Made by a program: the position numbers and the translations under genes. From assembly GCA_017380575.1 (NCBI GenBank), contig JAFODS010000069.1, positions 42,358 through 106,357 of the forward strand: 64,000 bases of DNA. Direction: 5' to 3'. This document shows positions 8,407-18,079 of this stretch, piece after piece (position 1 is the first letter of the stretch; each line of letters opens with the position of its first letter). Source of the DNA: Clostridia bacterium. Its GTDB lineage: Bacteria > Bacillota > Clostridia > Oscillospirales > Acutalibacteraceae. The notes under the pieces were generated by a model that saw only the letters and a list, made by a program, of their open reading frames with translations, did no database searches and was not told the origin of the DNA.

Positions 8407-9843
8407 TCAAAACCTCGCCTTGTCTTCCAACAATTTTCTTATTATTTCTCTTTCGTTAAAGTATATTTTCTGTGTACCGAGTATCTGATATTTTTCGTGA
8501 CCTTTTCCTGCTATCAGCACGGTATCCCCCGCTTTCGCAGAGTAGAGTGCAGATTTTATTGCAAGCTTGCGGTCAGTAATTTTATAATAATTCTTTGCCT
8601 CTATCCCCTGAACGATTTCATCAATGATAGTTTCGGGAGTTTCGGTTCGCGGATTATCCGATGTGACAAATACAAAATCCGAATTTTCACTCGCTATTTT
8701 ACCCATAAGAGGTCGTTTTTCTTTATCTCTGTCGCCACCGCAACCGAAAACGGTAATAAGCCGTCCGTTATAAACGGTACCGAGTGTCTTAAGTGCATTT
8801 TCAAGCGAATCAGGCGTATGGGCATAGTCGATTATCACATTTATTCCGAGCTGATTTTCAACCTTTTCCATCCGTCCTGCTATGCCGTCAAAGCGTGCAA
8901 CCGCACGCACCGCTCTGTCCGTATCAACGCCGAGCGTATTTGTTACCGCCAAAGCACCAAGCGAATTATAGACCGAAAATCTGCCGAGACCGTCAAACGT
9001 AACGTAGTGTTCTTTTCCTTTGCTGTTAAGTCTGTAGCTTACACCGTCAGACGAAAGATTCAGCTTATCGGCAAAGAAATCTGCTTTTCCTTTTACTCCG
9101 TAAGTAACAACCTTGCCGACAGCGTGATTCTGCATAAACTCCGAAAATTCATCATCGGAATTTATAACCGAAACCTTACTGTTTTCAAACAAAACAGCTT
9201 TAGCTTCCGCATATTCCTGCATCGACTTGTGATAGTCAAGATGCTCGGGAGAAAGATTTGTAAAAACCGCACAGTCGAAGTTAATTCCGTAAACCCTGAG
9301 CTGTGCCAGAGCTTGTGAAGAAACCTCCATTACACAGGCTTCACAGCCTGCTATCTTCATCAGCATAAGATATCTGTGAAGATCGGCAGGATCAGGAGTT
9401 GTCAGGTCTGCAGGATATTTCTCTTTGCCGATTACGACATTCACCGTCCCGATAAGACCCGTTTTACAGCCCGAGCTTTCAAGAATCTTTCTTATTATGT
9501 AAGAAGTTGTGGTTTTTCCGTTTGTGCCTGTCACGGCAATCATACGAAGCTTTTTATGAGCTGAACCGTAAAACGCCGCACTGATTTGTGCATAAGCTTT
9601 CCTTGAATTTTCAACAATTATTGAATTTTTAATTCCGATGTCACGTTCGCATATTACGGCAACAGCACCTCTGTCCATCGCCTTCTGTGCAAAGTCGTGA
9701 CCGTCGCATCCATTTCCCCTAATGCACACAAACAATCCCGAATTTCTTACTTTTTGAGAATTTTCCGTAATGTTTGTAATTTCAGGGTCAGTTGTGTAAA
9801 CATTCTTTGTTTCAACATCCTGTAACAAAGCACTGAGCTTCAT
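8407..9843 (-). CDS. murE: UDP-N-acetylmuramoyl-tripeptide synthetase MurE
   Basis: MurE adds the third stem-peptide residue to UDP-MurNAc-L-Ala-D-Glu. The 478-residue protein contains the P-loop MIAVTGTNGKTTTSYII, LTTPDPADLHRYL, the carbamylated-lysine-region motif VMEVSSQALAQLRV, and TVFGCGGDRDKEKRPLMG in the C-terminal domain. The motif VTSDNPRTETPE contains DNPR, the signature associated with meso-diaminopimelate specificity. I therefore expect the DAP-adding form. It starts with ATG behind CGGAGGCG and is tightly coupled to murF. Confidence 0.96.
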   Translation of the reverse strand: MKLSALLQDVETKNVYTTDPEITNITENSQKVRNSGLFVCIRGNGCDGHDFAQKAMDRGAVAVICERDIGIKNSIIVENSRKAYAQISAAFYGSAHKKLRMIAVTGTNGKTTTSYIIRKILESSGCKTGLIGTVNVVIGKEKYPADLTTPDPADLHRYLMLMKIAGCEACVMEVSSQALAQLRVYGINFDCAVFTNLSPEHLDYHKSMQEYAEAKAVLFENSKVSVINSDDEFSEFMQNHAVGKVVTYGVKGKADFFADKLNLSSDGVSYRLNSKGKEHYVTFDGLGRFSVYNSLGALAVTNTLGVDTDRAVRAVARFDGIAGRMEKVENQLGINVIIDYAHTPDSLENALKTLGTVYNGRLITVFGCGGDRDKEKRPLMGKIASENSDFVFVTSDNPRTETPETIIDEIVQGIEAKNYYKITDRKLAIKSALYSAKAGDTVLIAGKGHEKYQILGTQKIYFNEREIIRKLLEDKARF

Positions 9844-9884
9844 CCAAAACGCCTCCGAAATTTTCTGTTTACACGTCCTTGATT

Positions 9885-12194
9885 TTAATGGTCCGAAACA
9901 CCTGACGTTGTTCTGAAGAATACCGTCAGAGTTGAACCGCTTTCTATTTCTTTATCTTTCGGAACGCTTTGTCTGTAAGCAACAAGTCCTGAAGCAGACA
10001 AGGCATTACCTGAAATTCTGATATTAAGACCAAGGTTTACGGCTTCATAATTCACCTGTGATACCGTCATTCCCGTAAAGTCGGGAACAATTACCTTGGA
10101 TTTTTTCGCATTTTCTTCTGTGTAGACAACAACAACGCCGTCCTGCGGAATAAACTGGCTGTATGCAGGCATCTGCGAAATAACAGTTTCTCCTCCGCCC
10201 ACAATCTTAAGCTTAAGATTTGACTCTTTAAGCGTTGCTCTTGCGTCGCTTACTGTTTTACCTGAAAGGTCAGGCACTTCAACATCGAGCTTACCTTTTT
10301 CTGACTCATTGTACTGTCTTTCAACATTGAGGAAGGTAAGTGTTTTTTCAATCACTTCCGCTGCAACAGGTGCCGCAACAGCACCGCCGCCTGTCTGTCC
10401 CTGAGGTTCGTTTACAACGATGATGATCGAAATTTCAGGGTCGTTAGCCGGTGCACAACCTGCAAAAGATGCAATATATTCGCCTGTTGCACCTGTCGGA
10501 CCAAGAACGTCTGATGTTCCTGTTTTACCTGCAACTCTGTAGCCTGCAACGTAAGAGTTTTTAGCTGTACCCTTAGTTGAAACTTCTTCCATTGAAGCGA
10601 TAATAAGATCTGACGTTGATTCAGAGATAACCTGACGTTTTACAACAGGCTTTGTTTCGCTGATAACGTTGCCCTTTTCATCAAGAGTTTTTGCCACAAT
10701 GTACGGTTGCATAAGCTTTCCGTCATTGACAACAGCATTGATTGCATTAAGCACCTGAATCGGTGAAGCCTGGAATGACTGACCGAACGAGGAACTAGCA
10801 AGGTTGACGGATGTCATATTGTCGCGAGCATGGTAGTTGATTCCTGCCTTCGGAAGGGCTTCGGCACCAAGATCGATGCCTGTTTTTTCCGTGAATCCGA
10901 ATGCTTCGAAATATTTATAAAACGTATCAACACCAAGACGTTGACCGATTGTAATAAAATACGGGTTACAGGAATTCATAAGACCCTGAGTAAGAGTCTG
11001 TGTGCCGTGACCTGAATGGTTATGGCAGTAATAACGTCTGTCCGCGATATGTATACTACCTGAGCAGTTGAATGTTTCATCGTATTCAACAACGTTTTCC
11101 TCAAGACCTGCAGCCATTGTGATTACCTTGAAAACAGAACCCGGGTCGTAAATATCGCTGACAGCTCTGTTTCTCCACTGCTGATACATAGCCTGATTAT
11201 ACGCTTTTTTTCGCTCGGTTTCGTCTTCAATCGCTGTTATATTATCAATTGTACGCTGATCATAAATTGTATAAGGATCGTTAGAATCAAACGAAGCCTG
11301 AGTTGACATTGCAAGAATCGCACCGGTATCAACATCCATTACGATACCTGTGCAGGATTTACAGTTACTTGTCTGATAACACTGATAAAGGGCTTCTTCA
11401 AGATAACGCTGAATTGTTTCGTCGATTGTAAGCACAAGGCTTGTTCCCTGTGTCGGCTCGTAAAGAGTCTGATACGCGATACTGTTCATTACGGAATTGT
11501 TAGCCTTTGTTGAAATAAGACGGCCGTCAATGCCGGTAAGAGTAGCGTTATACTTTGATTCAAGTCCCGAAAGACCGACGTTGTCTGTACCTACACAACC
11601 GAGAATCTGTGAAGCAAGTGTCGAATACGGATAATATCTCTTCACATCATCCTCAACACTGATAACACGAGAAAAATACCACGGTTTCTCACCTTTTACA
11701 CCTGTTTCATATGAGGTTTCAAGGAAAGCAAGAACCTTATCACGAATATCTTTTTCAACCTTGTTTGCAAGTGCAAGGTTGTTGTATCCCGTTTTAGTTG
11801 CCTTTTCGACAATTGTTTCGCGTTCGATGCCGAGAATTTCAGACATCGTATCAAAAACGATATTCTTTGCCGCTTCGGGGAAATGCTGCAATTCGCTCGG
11901 ATTCATCGTAATTTTCCACGCAGATGCACTCTGAGCGAGAACAGTCATATTTCTGTCGTAGACTATGCCTCTGTTTGCAGGTACAACTGTATCGTTGAGC
12001 TGCTGCTGTTCAGCAAAGTGCTTGAACATATCCGCCTGAAAAATCTGTGCTTTTGCAAGGCCGATGAAAGGAAAAACAAGACCTACAACGAGAAAAACGG
12101 CAAGAACGCCCCATATCCTCGACTTAACACCTTTAGTCAGGATTTTACGGGGCTTGAAGAAGCGTATTTTCTTTAATTTAAGCTGATTTTTCAA
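9885..12194 (-). CDS. Class B penicillin-binding protein with two PASTA domains (SpoVD/PBP2B type)
   Basis: This is a membrane-anchored septal transpeptidase that crosslinks peptidoglycan and is the natural partner of FtsW. The 769-residue protein has a basic N-terminus, one membrane segment (about 27-49), a PBP dimer domain starting near PANRGIVYDRN, and a transpeptidase domain. Its motifs are S353-V-F-K356, S408-C-N410 and K557-T-G-T. Two C-terminal PASTA domains begin near VEVPDLSGKTVSDA and VIVPDFTGMTVSQV. PASTA domains on a cluster-encoded class B PBP occur in both PBP2B and SpoVD, so I leave the symbol empty. The start appears to be TTG at 12194, preceded by GGAAGG; the next Met lies after the membrane segment. 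Confidence 0.93.
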   Translation of the reverse strand: MKNQLKLKKIRFFKPRKILTKGVKSRIWGVLAVFLVVGLVFPFIGLAKAQIFQADMFKHFAEQQQLNDTVVPANRGIVYDRNMTVLAQSASAWKITMNPSELQHFPEAAKNIVFDTMSEILGIERETIVEKATKTGYNNLALANKVEKDIRDKVLAFLETSYETGVKGEKPWYFSRVISVEDDVKRYYPYSTLASQILGCVGTDNVGLSGLESKYNATLTGIDGRLISTKANNSVMNSIAYQTLYEPTQGTSLVLTIDETIQRYLEEALYQCYQTSNCKSCTGIVMDVDTGAILAMSTQASFDSNDPYTIYDQRTIDNITAIEDETERKKAYNQAMYQQWRNRAVSDIYDPGSVFKVITMAAGLEENVVEYDETFNCSGSIHIADRRYYCHNHSGHGTQTLTQGLMNSCNPYFITIGQRLGVDTFYKYFEAFGFTEKTGIDLGAEALPKAGINYHARDNMTSVNLASSSFGQSFQASPIQVLNAINAVVNDGKLMQPYIVAKTLDEKGNVISETKPVVKRQVISESTSDLIIASMEEVSTKGTAKNSYVAGYRVAGKTGTSDVLGPTGATGEYIASFAGCAPANDPEISIIIVVNEPQGQTGGGAVAAPVAAEVIEKTLTFLNVERQYNESEKGKLDVEVPDLSGKTVSDARATLKESNLKLKIVGGGETVISQMPAYSQFIPQDGVVVVYTEENAKKSKVIVPDFTGMTVSQVNYEAVNLGLNIRISGNALSASGLVAYRQSVPKDKEIESGSTLTVFFRTTSGVSDH

Positions 12195-12256
12195 CGCAGC
12201 TACCTTCCCTTCACATAAAAAAAGTAACGTAAAAATTCTCTCTATAAAATCACTCT

Positions 12257-12284
12257 AAGGGCGGATATAAATCCGCCCTTTTTA
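12257..12284 (+). terminator. Terminator-like hairpin reading on the plus strand inside the dcw operon
   Basis: AAGGGCGGAT (12257-12266) and ATCCGCCCTT (12271-12280) form a perfect 10-bp stem with an ATAA loop. It is followed by a short T-run only in the plus-strand direction. On the minus strand, the direction of the operon, the stem is followed by AGAGTG, so it should not stop operon transcription. No plus-strand gene lies just upstream. Confidence 0.5.
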
Positions 12285-12338
12285 CTGTCATAAATTTATA
12301 TGTTTTATGTAACTTGTACTATACATAATACACCTGTG

Positions 12339-12797
12339 TTACTGAGTCAACTGTGCACCGCTTTCATCCGAAATGTCAAAGTACTCAACCTGATAGCTTT
12401 CCCTTTTAACCATTCCGAGTTCTGACTGTGCATACTCTTCAATTTTATCCATTGACATCATTGAGTTATACTTCATCTTCAATGAAATATTTTCGCTTTC
12501 AACAACGCTCAATTCATTCTGCTTTTTGGTAAGGTCAATCTGAAGATTTGTCAGCTGTACATGGCAGACAATGATTGCACCGATTGTAAGAAACATTGTA
12601 AGAGCAAAAGCACAGGCTCTGATTGCCATTTTTGTGCTTTCACGTGCTTCCTGAGCTGTCTGCATTCTGCTGACAGGCTTTGTTTCAAGGAGCTTCGGCT
12701 TCTGTATTCTCTTTTTAGGCGTTTCCTGCGGTACATATGCATTCTTCTGCACATCAAACAAATCAAGATCGAGTGCAAGCATTTCGTTATTAGCCAT
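12339..12797 (-). CDS. ftsL: Cell division protein FtsL-like
   Basis: This is a small bitopic divisome protein, 152 residues. It has a long basic cytoplasmic N-terminus, one membrane segment (about residues 70-92) and an extracellular heptad coiled coil. The coiled coil runs through IDLTKKQNELSVVESENISLKMKY and ends in EYAQSELGMVKRESYQVEY. The position directly between rsmH and the class B PBP is the standard ftsL slot. Sequence identity in this family is always low, so the call rests on topology and position. It starts at ATG 12797 behind AAAGGAG. Confidence 0.85.
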   Translation of the reverse strand: MANNEMLALDLDLFDVQKNAYVPQETPKKRIQKPKLLETKPVSRMQTAQEARESTKMAIRACAFALTMFLTIGAIIVCHVQLTNLQIDLTKKQNELSVVESENISLKMKYNSMMSMDKIEEYAQSELGMVKRESYQVEYFDISDESGAQLTQ

Positions 12798-12831
12798 GGC
12801 CGTTAACTCCTTTCATTTATCTGTTTCCTTA

Positions 12832-13755
12832 TCAGAGCTTTTCAACCGCACGAAGCCGTGCACTGTGTGCTCTGAAATTTTCATCCACTTCATTCATTGA
12901 CGGAGCCTTCGATTTGAACGGTAACCTACCCTTCGGAGTGTTTCCGCATACACATACCGGAAACTGCGGTGGGCAGGTGCAACCTTCACAGAATGAATTG
13001 AAACGTTTTTTCACCATTCTGTCTTCCAATGAATGGAAGGTTATGATTGCCAATCTGCCTGAAGGATTCAGCACATCGAACATATCGTCAAGTGCTTTTT
13101 CAAGCTTTGTTAGCTCCTGATTTACTTCGATTCTTAATGCCTGGAACGTTTTTCGTGCCGGATGTCCGTCACGCTTCGCCTTCATCGGCATTGAAGCTTT
13201 TATGATTTCAACCAACTCAAAGGTTGTTTCGATCGGTTTATTTTCTCTCGCTTTAACAATGTTTTTAGCGATTGACGGAGCGAATTTTTCCTCTCCGTAA
13301 GTATAAATAATACGTCTTAATTCCGCTTCAGAGGCGTTATTTACGATATCTGCCGCACTCATACCTGACATTGACATACGCATATCAAGCGGTGCATCTT
13401 TATGGAAAGAAAAGCCTCTGGCATCGGTGTCGAGCTGATGGGAACTAACGCCCAGATCCGCCATCACACCGTCGACACCAATGATGCCAAGGTTATTGAG
13501 AACTGATCTGATATTGACGAAATTATCGTGAACAACCACGACATTCGGGTTGTTTTCAAATCTTTTTGTAAGAACCGCTATAGCTTCGGGGTCCTGATCA
13601 ATAGAAATAAGCTTTCCTGTCGTCAGTTTTTCGGCAACAGCTGAACTGTGACCGCCACCGCCTGCCGTACAGTCAACGTAAATCCCGTCAGGCTTCACAT
13701 TGAGAGCATCAACGGTTTCATAAAATAAAACGGGAATATGTTTGAAATCCGACAT
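12832..13755 (-). CDS. rsmH: 16S rRNA (cytosine1402-N4)-methyltransferase RsmH
   Basis: RsmH uses S-adenosylmethionine to methylate N4 of C1402 in the 16S rRNA decoding centre. The 307-residue protein opens with HIPVLFYETVDAL. It shows the SAM motif GIYVDCTAGGGGHSSAVAE, the family motif GVMADLGVSSHQLD, and the C-terminal HPARKTFQALRIEVNQEL and FHSLEDRMVKKRF signatures. A Cys cluster (CEGCTCPPQFPVCVCG) near the C-terminus is common in Firmicutes homologues. Its ATG overlaps the mraZ stop as TGATG. Confidence 0.96.
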   Translation of the reverse strand: MSDFKHIPVLFYETVDALNVKPDGIYVDCTAGGGGHSSAVAEKLTTGKLISIDQDPEAIAVLTKRFENNPNVVVVHDNFVNIRSVLNNLGIIGVDGVMADLGVSSHQLDTDARGFSFHKDAPLDMRMSMSGMSAADIVNNASEAELRRIIYTYGEEKFAPSIAKNIVKARENKPIETTFELVEIIKASMPMKAKRDGHPARKTFQALRIEVNQELTKLEKALDDMFDVLNPSGRLAIITFHSLEDRMVKKRFNSFCEGCTCPPQFPVCVCGNTPKGRLPFKSKAPSMNEVDENFRAHSARLRAVEKL

Positions 13756-14192
13756 CAGAACGGCAAGACAACGTCAACAACCTTATCCTTAGCAAGTTGC
13801 TGTTCGTATTCTTCCTTATCCCAGATTTCTGCACGAGGACCGATACCGATTGTAACAATTTCCTTTTTAAGGTTTGCTGCTTCAACAAACTTTGCAGGTA
13901 AAACAAATCTGCCCTGTGCATCAAGGTCGTATACCTTTGAATTTATTGAGAAATGTCTTTGAAGATCTGTTCTGTCGACCCCGTCATCAACATAGGCAAT
14001 CTTATAAACCATCTCATCCCATTCGGAAGTGACATAAAGTCGCAGACATTTTTCGTTCGGCTTGTGGTAAATGGTGAACGACTGTCCGTAGAGGGAATCT
14101 TTAATTTTTGCAGGCATAATTATACGGTTATTCGAGTCTATTGAATGAAAATACTCGCCGTTAAAGTGCATATTCTTTGCATCCTGCATCAT
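13755..14192 (-). CDS. mraZ: Transcriptional regulator MraZ
   Basis: MraZ is an AbrB-fold DNA-binding protein that forms multimeric rings and represses its own dcw promoter. The 145-residue product begins with the usual FNGEYFHSIDSNNRIIMPAKIKDSL and contains a second SpoVT/AbrB-like half with YDLDAQGRFVLPAKFVEAANL. Two consecutive ATG codons lie at 14192 and 14189. GGAGGG (14196-14201) is only 3 bases from the first and 6 from the second, so the second ATG is probably the true start. It is the first gene of the cluster and lies just downstream of a promoter with MraZ-box-like repeats. Confidence 0.95.
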   Translation of the reverse strand: MMQDAKNMHFNGEYFHSIDSNNRIIMPAKIKDSLYGQSFTIYHKPNEKCLRLYVTSEWDEMVYKIAYVDDGVDRTDLQRHFSINSKVYDLDAQGRFVLPAKFVEAANLKKEIVTIGIGPRAEIWDKEEYEQQLAKDKVVDVVLPF

Positions 14193-14229
14193 TTTCCCTC
14201 CATTTCACATCAAAATTAATGACTTTTAC

Positions 14230-14273
14230 TCCATTTACATCCATATTATAATTCCTGTTAGTCCAAAAGTCAA
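14230..14273 (-). promoter_or_regulatory. mraZ promoter with two MraZ-box-like repeats
   Basis: On the minus strand TTGACT (14268-14273) and TATAAT (14245-14250) are 17 bases apart, a near-consensus promoter. Immediately downstream, two TGGA motifs (14240-14243 and 14230-14233) recur with a 10-base period, each followed by K-rich sequence (TGGATG, TGGAGT). Ten-base-spaced TGG repeats are the established MraZ operator arrangement in other bacteria. Their position at the start site fits autorepression. Confidence 0.8.
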
Positions 14274-14339
14274 TAAAAATTATGCATTTTTTCTAAAAAT
14301 TCCGCAAAATTTTTTATGCAATTTTTGGTAAAAATAAAA

Positions 14340-14391
14340 CCTGCCGTGTGGCAGGCCAAAAAATAAGCACTATGCCCCGAAGAGCATAGTG
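14340..14391 (-). terminator. Tandem terminators of the rpoBC operon
   Basis: Two rho-independent hairpins follow rpoC on the minus strand. The first (14368-14391) is CACTATGC/GCATAGTG extended by two pairs around a UUCG tetraloop and is followed by CTTATTTTTT. The second (14340-14355) is CCTGCC-ACAC-GGCAGG followed by TTTTATTTTT. They isolate the dcw promoter from RNA polymerase operon read-through. Confidence 0.9.
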
Positions 14392-14410
14392 TATTATTGA
14401 TTATTAATGA

Positions 14411-17400
14411 TTAATCGATTTTGCTGAGAAGTTCTGCCATAACTGTGTTAGGAGCATCTTCCTTTTTCTTAAGCTGAACCTCAGAATAGCACTTCATACC
14501 TGTACCTGACGGAAGAAGTTTACCGATAATAACATTTTCCTTAAGACCCATAAGAGGATCAGTCTTACCCTTGATAGCTGCATCTGTAAGAACACGTGTT
14601 GTTTCCTGGAATGATGCTGCAGAAAGGAATGACTCTGTTGCAAGTGAAGCCTTTGTGATACCCATAAGAGTCGGGATGCATGTTGCATAGTTCGGCTCCT
14701 TGCCTTCTGCCTCTGCCTGTGCCTTAACCTTATCGTTAGCTGTGTAGAATTCGTGCTTCTCAACAACTGAACCCGGAAGGAAGTTTGTATCGCCGGCATC
14801 GTCAATCTTAACCTTACGCATCATCTGACGAACAATAACTTCGATGTGCTTATCGTTGATATCAACACCCTGTGTACGGTATGTTCTCTGAACTTCACGG
14901 ATAAGGTAATCGTGAACAGCTTCTACACCACGGATAGCAAGGATATCGTGCGGGTTCGGAGCACCGTCTGTAAGTGCCTGACCCTTTGTAACCTTGTCGC
15001 CTTCCTTAACGATTTCACGGAAGCCGTACGGGATAAGGTATGCCTTTGATTCGCCGTTCTCATTATCTGTGATAACAACGTGACGGCTCTTCTTGATTTC
15101 TTCGAATGAAACCACACCTGAAATTTCTGAAAGGATTGCGAGTGACTTGGGTTTTCTTGCTTCGAAGAGTTCTTCGATACGCGGAAGACCCTGTGTGATA
15201 TCGCCTGCGTCCTTAGCACCACCTGTGTGGAACGTTCTCATCGTAAGCTGTGTACCGGGCTCACCGATTGACTGAGCAGCGATGATACCAACAGCCTCAC
15301 CTACTGTTACAGGTTCACCTGTTGCAAGGTTTGAACCGTAGCACTTGATACATACGCCGTGCTCTGCCTTACAAGTAAGGAGTGAACGGATAACAACTGC
15401 AGCTGATGAGCCTTCCTCTGCCTCGCCTGCATCAATCTTAGCCTGATGTTTAGCCTTAGCATGGTCAGCAACAACCTTTGCTTCGATGTCTGTCATCATC
15501 TTGTCCTTAGACATAATGACTTCGCCTGTATCTGTATCAATATAATCGTTGAGGAGATAACGTCCTGTAAGACGCTCTGCAAGGTCAACGATCTTTCTGT
15601 TGCCGTGGAAGATATCGTAAACTTCGATACCCTCATCGCAACCGCAATCTTCATCGTGGATGATGCATTCCTGTGAAACGTCAACAAGACGACGTGTAAG
15701 GTAACCTGAGTCAGCTGTACGAAGAGCTGTATCGGCAAGACCTTTACGAGCACCACGGGAAGAAATGAAGTATTCAGAAATATTAAGACCTTCACGGTAG
15801 TTAGCCTTGATGGGTACTTCGATTGTCTTACCTGCTGTGTTAGCGATAAGACCACGCATACCTGCAAGCTGACGAAGCTGTGAATCGTTACCACGGGCAC
15901 CGGAATCAAGCATCATATTGATCGGGTTGTACTTGTCAAAGTTAGCCTTGAGTTCCTTAGCAACTTCCTGTGTACAAGCTTCCCATACTTCGATGATTCT
16001 GTCTGAACGTTCTGACTCAGTGATAAGACCGCGGTCATAGTTTCTGCTGATTTTATCAATCTTAGCTTCTGCTTCTGCAAGAAGTTCAGCCTTCTTCGGC
16101 GGAATTGTTGCGTCGCAGACAGCAACTGTGATACCGCTTCGTGTTGAATGTGTATAACCCTGAGCCTTGATATTATCAAGCATTTCAGCTGCAACTGCTG
16201 TACCGTGAACACGGATACATCTGTCGATAATCTTACCGAGGTTACCCTTCTTAACAAGGAACTCAACCTCAAGTCTGAACATGCTGTCGATATCTTCAGG
16301 ATTACGCTCAACAAAGCCGAGGTCCTGAGGAATCGGGTTGTTGAAAATAATCTTACCAAGAGTTGTAGGAACAAGTCTTGTATATTCAACGCCGTTGATT
16401 GTCTTTGTCATACGGACTTTGATTGATGAATGAAGAGTGATTGTTCCGTCGTCGTAAGCCATAGTAGCTTCATCAACGCTGCGGAAAGCCTTACCCTCAC
16501 CGGGTTCACCCGGCTTTTCAAGTGTAAGGTAGTATGAACCGAGGATCATGTCCTGTGTAGGAACAGCAACAGGACGTCCGTCTGAAGGTTTCAAAAGGTT
16601 ATTAGCAGCAAGCATAAGGAAGCGAGCCTCAGCCTGTGCTTCTGCTGAAAGAGGTACGTGAACGGCCATCTGGTCACCGTCGAAGTCAGCGTTGAAAGCT
16701 GTACATACGAGCGGATGAAGCTTGATTGCTCTACCCTCTACAAGAACGGGTTCAAAAGCCTGGATACCAAGTCTGTGAAGTGTCGGAGCACGGTTAAGCA
16801 TTACCGGGTGATCCTTGATAACGATTTCAAGTGCGTCCCATACTTCGGGATGTGCCTTTTCAACCATCTTTCTTGCAGACTTAACGTTACCTGCCTTTTC
16901 TGTTTCAACAAGACGCTTCATTACGAAGGGCTTGAAGAGTTCGAGTGCCATTTCCTTGGGAAGACCGCACTGATAAAGCTTGAGTTCAGGACCAACAACG
17001 ATAACTGAACGGCCTGAGTAGTCAACACGCTTACCGAGAAGGTTCTGACGGAAACGACCCTGCTTACCTTTAAGCATATCTGAAAGAGACTTGAGAGCTC
17101 TGTTGCTCGGACCTGTAACAGGACGTCCGCGACGGCCGTTATCGATAAGAGCATCAACAGCTTCCTGAAGCATTCTCTTTTCGTTACGAACGATGATATC
17201 GGGAGCACCGAGTTCAAGAAGCTTCTTAAGACGGTTGTTACGGTTGATAACACGACGGTAGAGGTCGTTGAGGTCAGATGTTGCAAAACGTCCGCCGTCA
17301 AGCTGAACCATCGGTCTGATTTCCGGAGGAATAACCGGAACAACGTCAAGAATCATCCATTCAGGCTTGTTGCCTGATGTACGGAAAGCTTCGATTACTT

Positions 17401-18028
17401 CAAGACGCTTGAGAGCCTTAGCTCTCTTCTGACCTGAAGAATTGAGAAGCTCTTCACGGAGTTCTACTGCAAGTGACTCAAGGTCAACTTCTGCAAGAAG
17501 CTCTTTAATAGCTTCAGCACCCATACCTGCCTTGAAGTCATCTTCATATCTTTCACGGTATTCTGTGTAAGCTTTTTCATCAAGAATCTGCTTCTTTTCA
17601 AGCGGTGTGTCACCCGGATCAGTTACGATGTAAGATGAGAAGTAAAGAACCTTCTCAAGATTACGGGGTGTAACGTCAAGTACAAGACCGATTCTTGACG
17701 GGATACCCTTAAAATACCAGATGTGAGAAACAGGTGCTGCGAGTTCGATGTGACCCATACGTTCACGACGAACCTTAGCCTTTGTTACCTCAACTCCGCA
17801 TCGGTCACAGACGATGCCCTTGTGGCGTACTCTCTTGTACTTACCGCAGTGACATTCCCAGTCCTTTGTGGGTCCGAAGATCCTTTCGCAGAAAAGACCG
17901 TCTTTTTCGGGTTTAAGGGTACGATAGTTTATTGTTTCGGGCTTTGTTACTTCACCGTAAGACCATTCTCTAACCTGGTCAGGTGAAGCAAGTCCGATTT
18001 TTATTGATTCAAAGGTATTGTTTTCCAA
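14411..18028 (-). CDS. rpoC: DNA-directed RNA polymerase subunit beta'
   Basis: This is the largest core RNA polymerase subunit and carries the catalytic magnesium site. The 1205-residue protein starts with [23 protein letters not shown]. It shows the N-terminal zinc site [20 protein letters not shown], the bridge/rudder region [21 protein letters not shown], and the invariant [12 protein letters not shown] catalytic loop. A second zinc cluster includes [19 protein letters not shown] and [25 protein letters not shown]. Length is typical for Firmicutes without large lineage insertions. It follows rpoB after about 50 bases. Confidence 0.98.
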   Translation of the reverse strand: MENNTFESIKIGLASPDQVREWSYGEVTKPETINYRTLKPEKDGLFCERIFGPTKDWECHCGKYKRVRHKGIVCDRCGVEVTKAKVRRERMGHIELAAPVSHIWYFKGIPSRIGLVLDVTPRNLEKVLYFSSYIVTDPGDTPLEKKQILDEKAYTEYRERYEDDFKAGMGAEAIKELLAEVDLESLAVELREELLNSSGQKRAKALKRLEVIEAFRTSGNKPEWMILDVVPVIPPEIRPMVQLDGGRFATSDLNDLYRRVINRNNRLKKLLELGAPDIIVRNEKRMLQEAVDALIDNGRRGRPVTGPSNRALKSLSDMLKGKQGRFRQNLLGKRVDYSGRSVIVVGPELKLYQCGLPKEMALELFKPFVMKRLVETEKAGNVKSARKMVEKAHPEVWDALEIVIKDHPVMLNRAPTLHRLGIQAFEPVLVEGRAIKLHPLVCTAFNADFDGDQMAVHVPLSAEAQAEARFLMLAANNLLKPSDGRPVAVPTQDMILGSYYLTLEKPGEPGEGKAFRSVDEATMAYDDGTITLHSSIKVRMTKTINGVEYTRLVPTTLGKIIFNNPIPQDLGFVERNPEDIDSMFRLEVEFLVKKGNLGKIIDRCIRVHGTAVAAEMLDNIKAQGYTHSTRSGITVAVCDATIPPKKAELLAEAEAKIDKISRNYDRGLITESERSDRIIEVWEACTQEVAKELKANFDKYNPINMMLDSGARGNDSQLRQLAGMRGLIANTAGKTIEVPIKANYREGLNISEYFISSRGARKGLADTALRTADSGYLTRRLVDVSQECIIHDEDCGCDEGIEVYDIFHGNRKIVDLAERLTGRYLLNDYIDTDTGEVIMSKDKMMTDIEAKVVADHAKAKHQAKIDAGEAEEGSSAAVVIRSLLTCKAEHGVCIKCYGSNLATGEPVTVGEAVGIIAAQSIGEPGTQLTMRTFHTGGAKDAGDITQGLPRIEELFEARKPKSLAILSEISGVVSFEEIKKSRHVVITDNENGESKAYLIPYGFREIVKEGDKVTKGQALTDGAPNPHDILAIRGVEAVHDYLIREVQRTYRTQGVDINDKHIEVIVRQMMRKVKIDDAGDTNFLPGSVVEKHEFYTANDKVKAQAEAEGKEPNYATCIPTLMGITKASLATESFLSAASFQETTRVLTDAAIKGKTDPLMGLKENVIIGKLLPSGTGMKCYSEVQLKKKEDAPNTVMAELLSKID

Positions 18029-18079
18029 AATAACTGCCCCTTTTCCTTAAATCTATATCAATTGTGTAGCAAACGCTGA

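Noticed and set aside
8353-9318. Long plus-strand open frame (321 codons) opposite murE
   Set aside because: It is antisense to a complete, motif-bearing murE. The translation is Phe/Arg/Cys-rich without family features and has no ribosome site.
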